From Maniola hyperantus (Eukaryota > Arthropoda > Insecta > Lepidoptera > Nymphalidae): a DNA stretch of 64,000 nucleotides. Under the pieces are notes generated by a model. The model did no database searches. It was given only the letters and a program-made list of their open reading frames with translations, and was not told the DNA's origin. The stretch lies in contig NC_048556.1 of assembly GCF_902806685.2 (NCBI RefSeq), forward strand, positions 7,626,001 to 7,690,000, written 5' to 3'. Shown piece after piece: positions 61,881 to 64,000 of this stretch (position 1 is the first letter of the stretch; the number at the start of each line of letters is the position of its first letter). The position numbers and the translations under genes were made by a program.

Positions 61881-62209
61881 AGAACCTAATAGACTGGAAA
61901 TTAAGTTTACTTACTACGGAACCCTCAACGCTTGGAAATAAAAATCTTTACTGACTTTTTTGGATGAACGTAAAGGACAGTCTGAATAAATAAACGTCAC
62001 AGAAGTCGGAGAAAACGCCAGCGACATTTACGGTGACGAAGGTACTTTATGATGTTAGACATAAAATTTAATTTGACTTGTCATTTGCGGCTTAACTGAC
62101 ATGACGTAATGACAGGCTAATAAAAGCGGCGTTTTGTTTTCATTACCTTTTGATTAAAATATTATCTTCGAGTTGGATCAGTTTGGTTGAAATGAACACT
62201 ATGCTTTTT
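61881..62209. other. unassigned stretch
   Basis: Nothing recognised. Confidence 0.4.
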
Positions 62210-62356
62210 GTCATCATCATCATCATGATCAACTCATCGTGCTCACTACAGAGCACGGGTCTCCTCTCAGAGTGAGAAAGGTTTTGGCCATAGTCTACTA
62301 CGCTGGCCATGCGCGGATTGGTAGACTTCACACCCCTTTGAGAACATTATGGAGAC
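62210..62356 (-). mobile_element. SINE-2 3' half
   Basis: GTCATCATCATCATCATGATCAACTCATCG...AGCACGGGTCTCCTCTCAG...GCGCGGATTGGTAGACTTC...GAACATTATGGAGA. Confidence 0.88.
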
Positions 62357-62576
62357 TGGTTTTTGAATAAATACTCGTAAACTGACTTACCTAAACTAAT
62401 AATAGTGGGGCTGTATGTATGTTGTGTCACCCTTACATTTTCTATGTTGGTAGGTAGCTATGGATTCATGGTACGTTTGCTTTTATGGGTTGCCATAATG
62501 TATTATTACTGTAATAGCACTGCCCACCTATACGACGCTATATAAATAAAATATCCCTACTATACTAAGCTGTTAT

Positions 62577-62876
62577 GATTACTATATTACCAGCCTAACT
62601 ATCACTACCCATATTATAAATGCGAAAGTGTGTTTGTTTGTTGGTTCATTGGTTTGTCCTTCAATCACGTCGCAACGGAGCAATGGATCGACGTGATTTT
62701 TTGCATGAGTATAGTTAAAGACGTAGAGAGTCACATAGGCTACTTTTTATCCCGGAAAATCAAAGAGTTCCCGCGGGAATTTTAAAAACCTAAATCCACG
62801 CGGAAGAAGTCGCGGGCATCAGCTATAGTAGGTTTATATAACATAAACCTACAGTTAGGCTGGTAATGTAGTAATC
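62577..62876. mobile_element. inverted-repeat element holding a Helitron
   Basis: GATTACTATATTACCAGCCT-AACT (62577-62600) is matched inverted at 62853-62876 with one mismatch. Between the arms lie HelA2 (62602-62828) and a small palindrome AGGTTTATATAACATAAACCT (62830-62850). A MITE-like host element appears to have received the Helitron in its loop. Confidence 0.75.
62602..62828 (+). mobile_element. HelA2 copy, near full length
   Basis: A|TCACTACCCATATTATAAATGCG, GTGTTTGTTTGTTGGTTC, CAATCACGTCGCAACGGAGC, GATCGACGTGATTTTTTGC, hairpin CGCGGAAGAAGTCGCGGG and CATCAGCTATAG. The last bases read CTATAG instead of CTAG. Confidence 0.88.
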
Positions 62877-63048
62877 ATCAGTCTAAAGCTTTGGCCTAAG
62901 TATTCGTAGCTACATGCAATTTAATTTTAGTGTTTTATAAGTTCAAATAATAGGGCTCATAATTAATTACATTAATAGTGTTATGTGTTTGTGATTAGGT
63001 AAAATATGATCTTATAGTTATTGGTGTTCGTGTGTTATTAATACATTA

Positions 63049-63113
63049 TCTAAGTAAATAAAAGCAAAAGGTGACTGATTGACTGACTGTCTGACTGATC
63101 TATCAACTCACAG
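63049..63113 (+). mobile_element. HelB TC-end fragment
   Basis: A|TCTAAGTAAATAAAAGCAAAAGGTGACTGATTG...TGATCTATCAACTCACAGCC. Confidence 0.8.
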
Positions 63114-63171
63114 CCTAAATAAACCGTTGGGGAAACCTGAAAACTGTTTCAAGTTTCTAGGCAGGCAGACT

Positions 63172-63236
63172 GCTACCAGGTGAGATTGCAGTCAAGGGCT
63201 AACTTGTGCCTATCTGAAATCTAAATAAAAAAAGCA
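63172..63236 (+). mobile_element. SINE-1 3' end
   Basis: CTACCAGGTGAGATTGCAGTC-AAGGGCTAACTTGTGCCTATCTGAAATCTAAATAAAAAAAG. Confidence 0.85.
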
Positions 63237-63593
63237 AACTACGTTTGTATGTAGCACTCTCAGCAGCGCTCGAGGTGTGGTAGATTATCGTCGTTTCTTA
63301 ATTTTTTTTAATAGTCTAATCCTATTCAAACATGATTAAAAGTTGAGTCCGAGGAGTAAAGAGGAAGGGCCCGCGAAAAACGTGAGCAATTTCAAGCGCC
63401 AAGATGAATGGCCCAGAAAGGGTTAAACTCTTAATCTAATTAATTTGTCACAGAAAATAGGCTTTTCATTGGTCACGATTTATTGCCTCCGCGCCCCGCC
63501 TTGTGAACGAGTTGAAGCGTTTATGTACTACAAGGAGAAATACCACTAGTTCGACGCGACTTTACTCATGAAATAAAATACCTGACAATTAGT
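63237..63593. other. unassigned, repeat-free
   Basis: GC-richer patches (63361-63420, 63485-63520). No gene recognised. Confidence 0.4.
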
Positions 63594-63660
63594 CATCATC
63601 ATGATCACAATCCATTACTGGCCCACTACTGAATACGAGAAGGCTGACATCTTAACCACT
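63594..63660 (-). mobile_element. SINE-2 with large internal deletion
   Basis: TCATCATCATGATCACAATCCATTACTGGCCC joins directly to GAGAAGGCTGACATCTTAACCAC, i.e. the 3' end fused to the tRNA-like head. Confidence 0.7.
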
Positions 63661-64000
63661 TTACTCATGTAAGTATAAAGATAATCTCAATTCTCAAGAT
63701 GCCTTGTTCACTGATCTCGTGAGTTGTGCATACTATTCCGCATTTGTTCACTCCTAAAGTTTTTTGTCTAACCCTGGTGGGTTGGACAGAAACAGTTTAA
63801 AAAGAAGAAAAGCAAATCATTTTTTGTGTAAAACAATGTTTAAAATTTGTAATATTAATGAAAAAAAATTTAAAACAAGTGTTTTAAAACAATGTGGTTG
63901 GCAATGAATTTCAAAATGGTTTTTAGGGATGTCAACGGGACCCTATTACTTAGCCTCCACTGGCCGTTGTATCTCATGAATCGTATAGGAAGAGTTGAAA
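63661..64000. other. unassigned stretch to window end
   Basis: Nothing recognised. Confidence 0.4.

Overview
This window looks like AT-rich, repeat-dense, non-coding DNA from a lepidopteran (butterfly or moth) nuclear genome. The main reason is its interspersed repeats: short elements ending in a CGCGGACGAAGTCGCG hairpin plus CTAG, tRNA-derived SINEs with (ATG)n-like tails, RTE-type LINE ends and many palindromic MITEs. I recognise these from general knowledge of lepidopteran genomes and ran no database search. Species and chromosome cannot be told. Nothing is bacterial, organellar or viral in layout.

I find no intact protein-coding gene. The longest open frame that makes biological sense is the C-terminal part of an RTE-clade reverse transcriptase (14884-15401, minus), a 5'-truncated insertion with a perfect 14-bp target-site duplication. 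Other coding-like pieces are decayed LINE ends (RTE type at 4.6, 5.4, 9.2, 11.7, 26.4, 30.0, 54.5 and 55.3 kb; a second, unassigned LINE type at 17.1, 20.6, 25.8 and 31.4 kb) and one unidentified 103-codon frame (56.2-56.5 kb). Two weak splice-site-like candidates (20936-20972 and 48610-48810, both plus) could be a micro-exon and a last exon, or recursive-splice sites, if the window lies in a long gene. They may equally be chance.

Repeat families, named here for convenience. HelA: A|TCCATACTAATATT...GCATCAGCTAG|T; subtype HelA2 carries a GTTTGTTGGTTTGTCC and GATCGACGTGATTTTTTGC interior. HelB: A|TCTAAATATATAAAAGG...GCATAAGCTAG|T. HelA and HelB begin TC, end CTAG, sit between A and T and carry a hairpin just before CTAG, which is Helitron structure (non-autonomous). 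I count about 20 HelA-type and 18 HelB pieces. SINE-1, SINE-2 and SINE-3 are tRNA-derived. Rep-H and Rep-I are unclassified hairpin-ended repeats. MITE-F is GC-rich and palindromic (six copies); MITE-G and MITE-L have two or three copies each.

Layout: 0-6 kb, a 275-bp tandem duplication, SINE-1, a Rep-H cluster, MITEs, and HelA inside SINE-2. 6-16 kb, SINE-3, MITE-L, HelB, RTE ends and the RTE insertion. 16-30 kb, LINE ends, HelB/HelA back-to-back pairs, a hAT-type MITE with a perfect 8-bp duplication, and two Rep-H copies. 30-40 kb, the sparsest part. 40-46 kb, a 530-bp long inverted repeat and a HelA/HelB cluster. 46-54 kb, SINEs, nested HelB in SINE-2, and a three-part HelB/MITE/HelA mosaic. 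54-64 kb, RTE remnants, a fold-back inside HelB, a sharp hairpin, a 122-bp-arm palindrome, Rep-H inside SINE-2, and a HelA2 in the loop of an inverted repeat.
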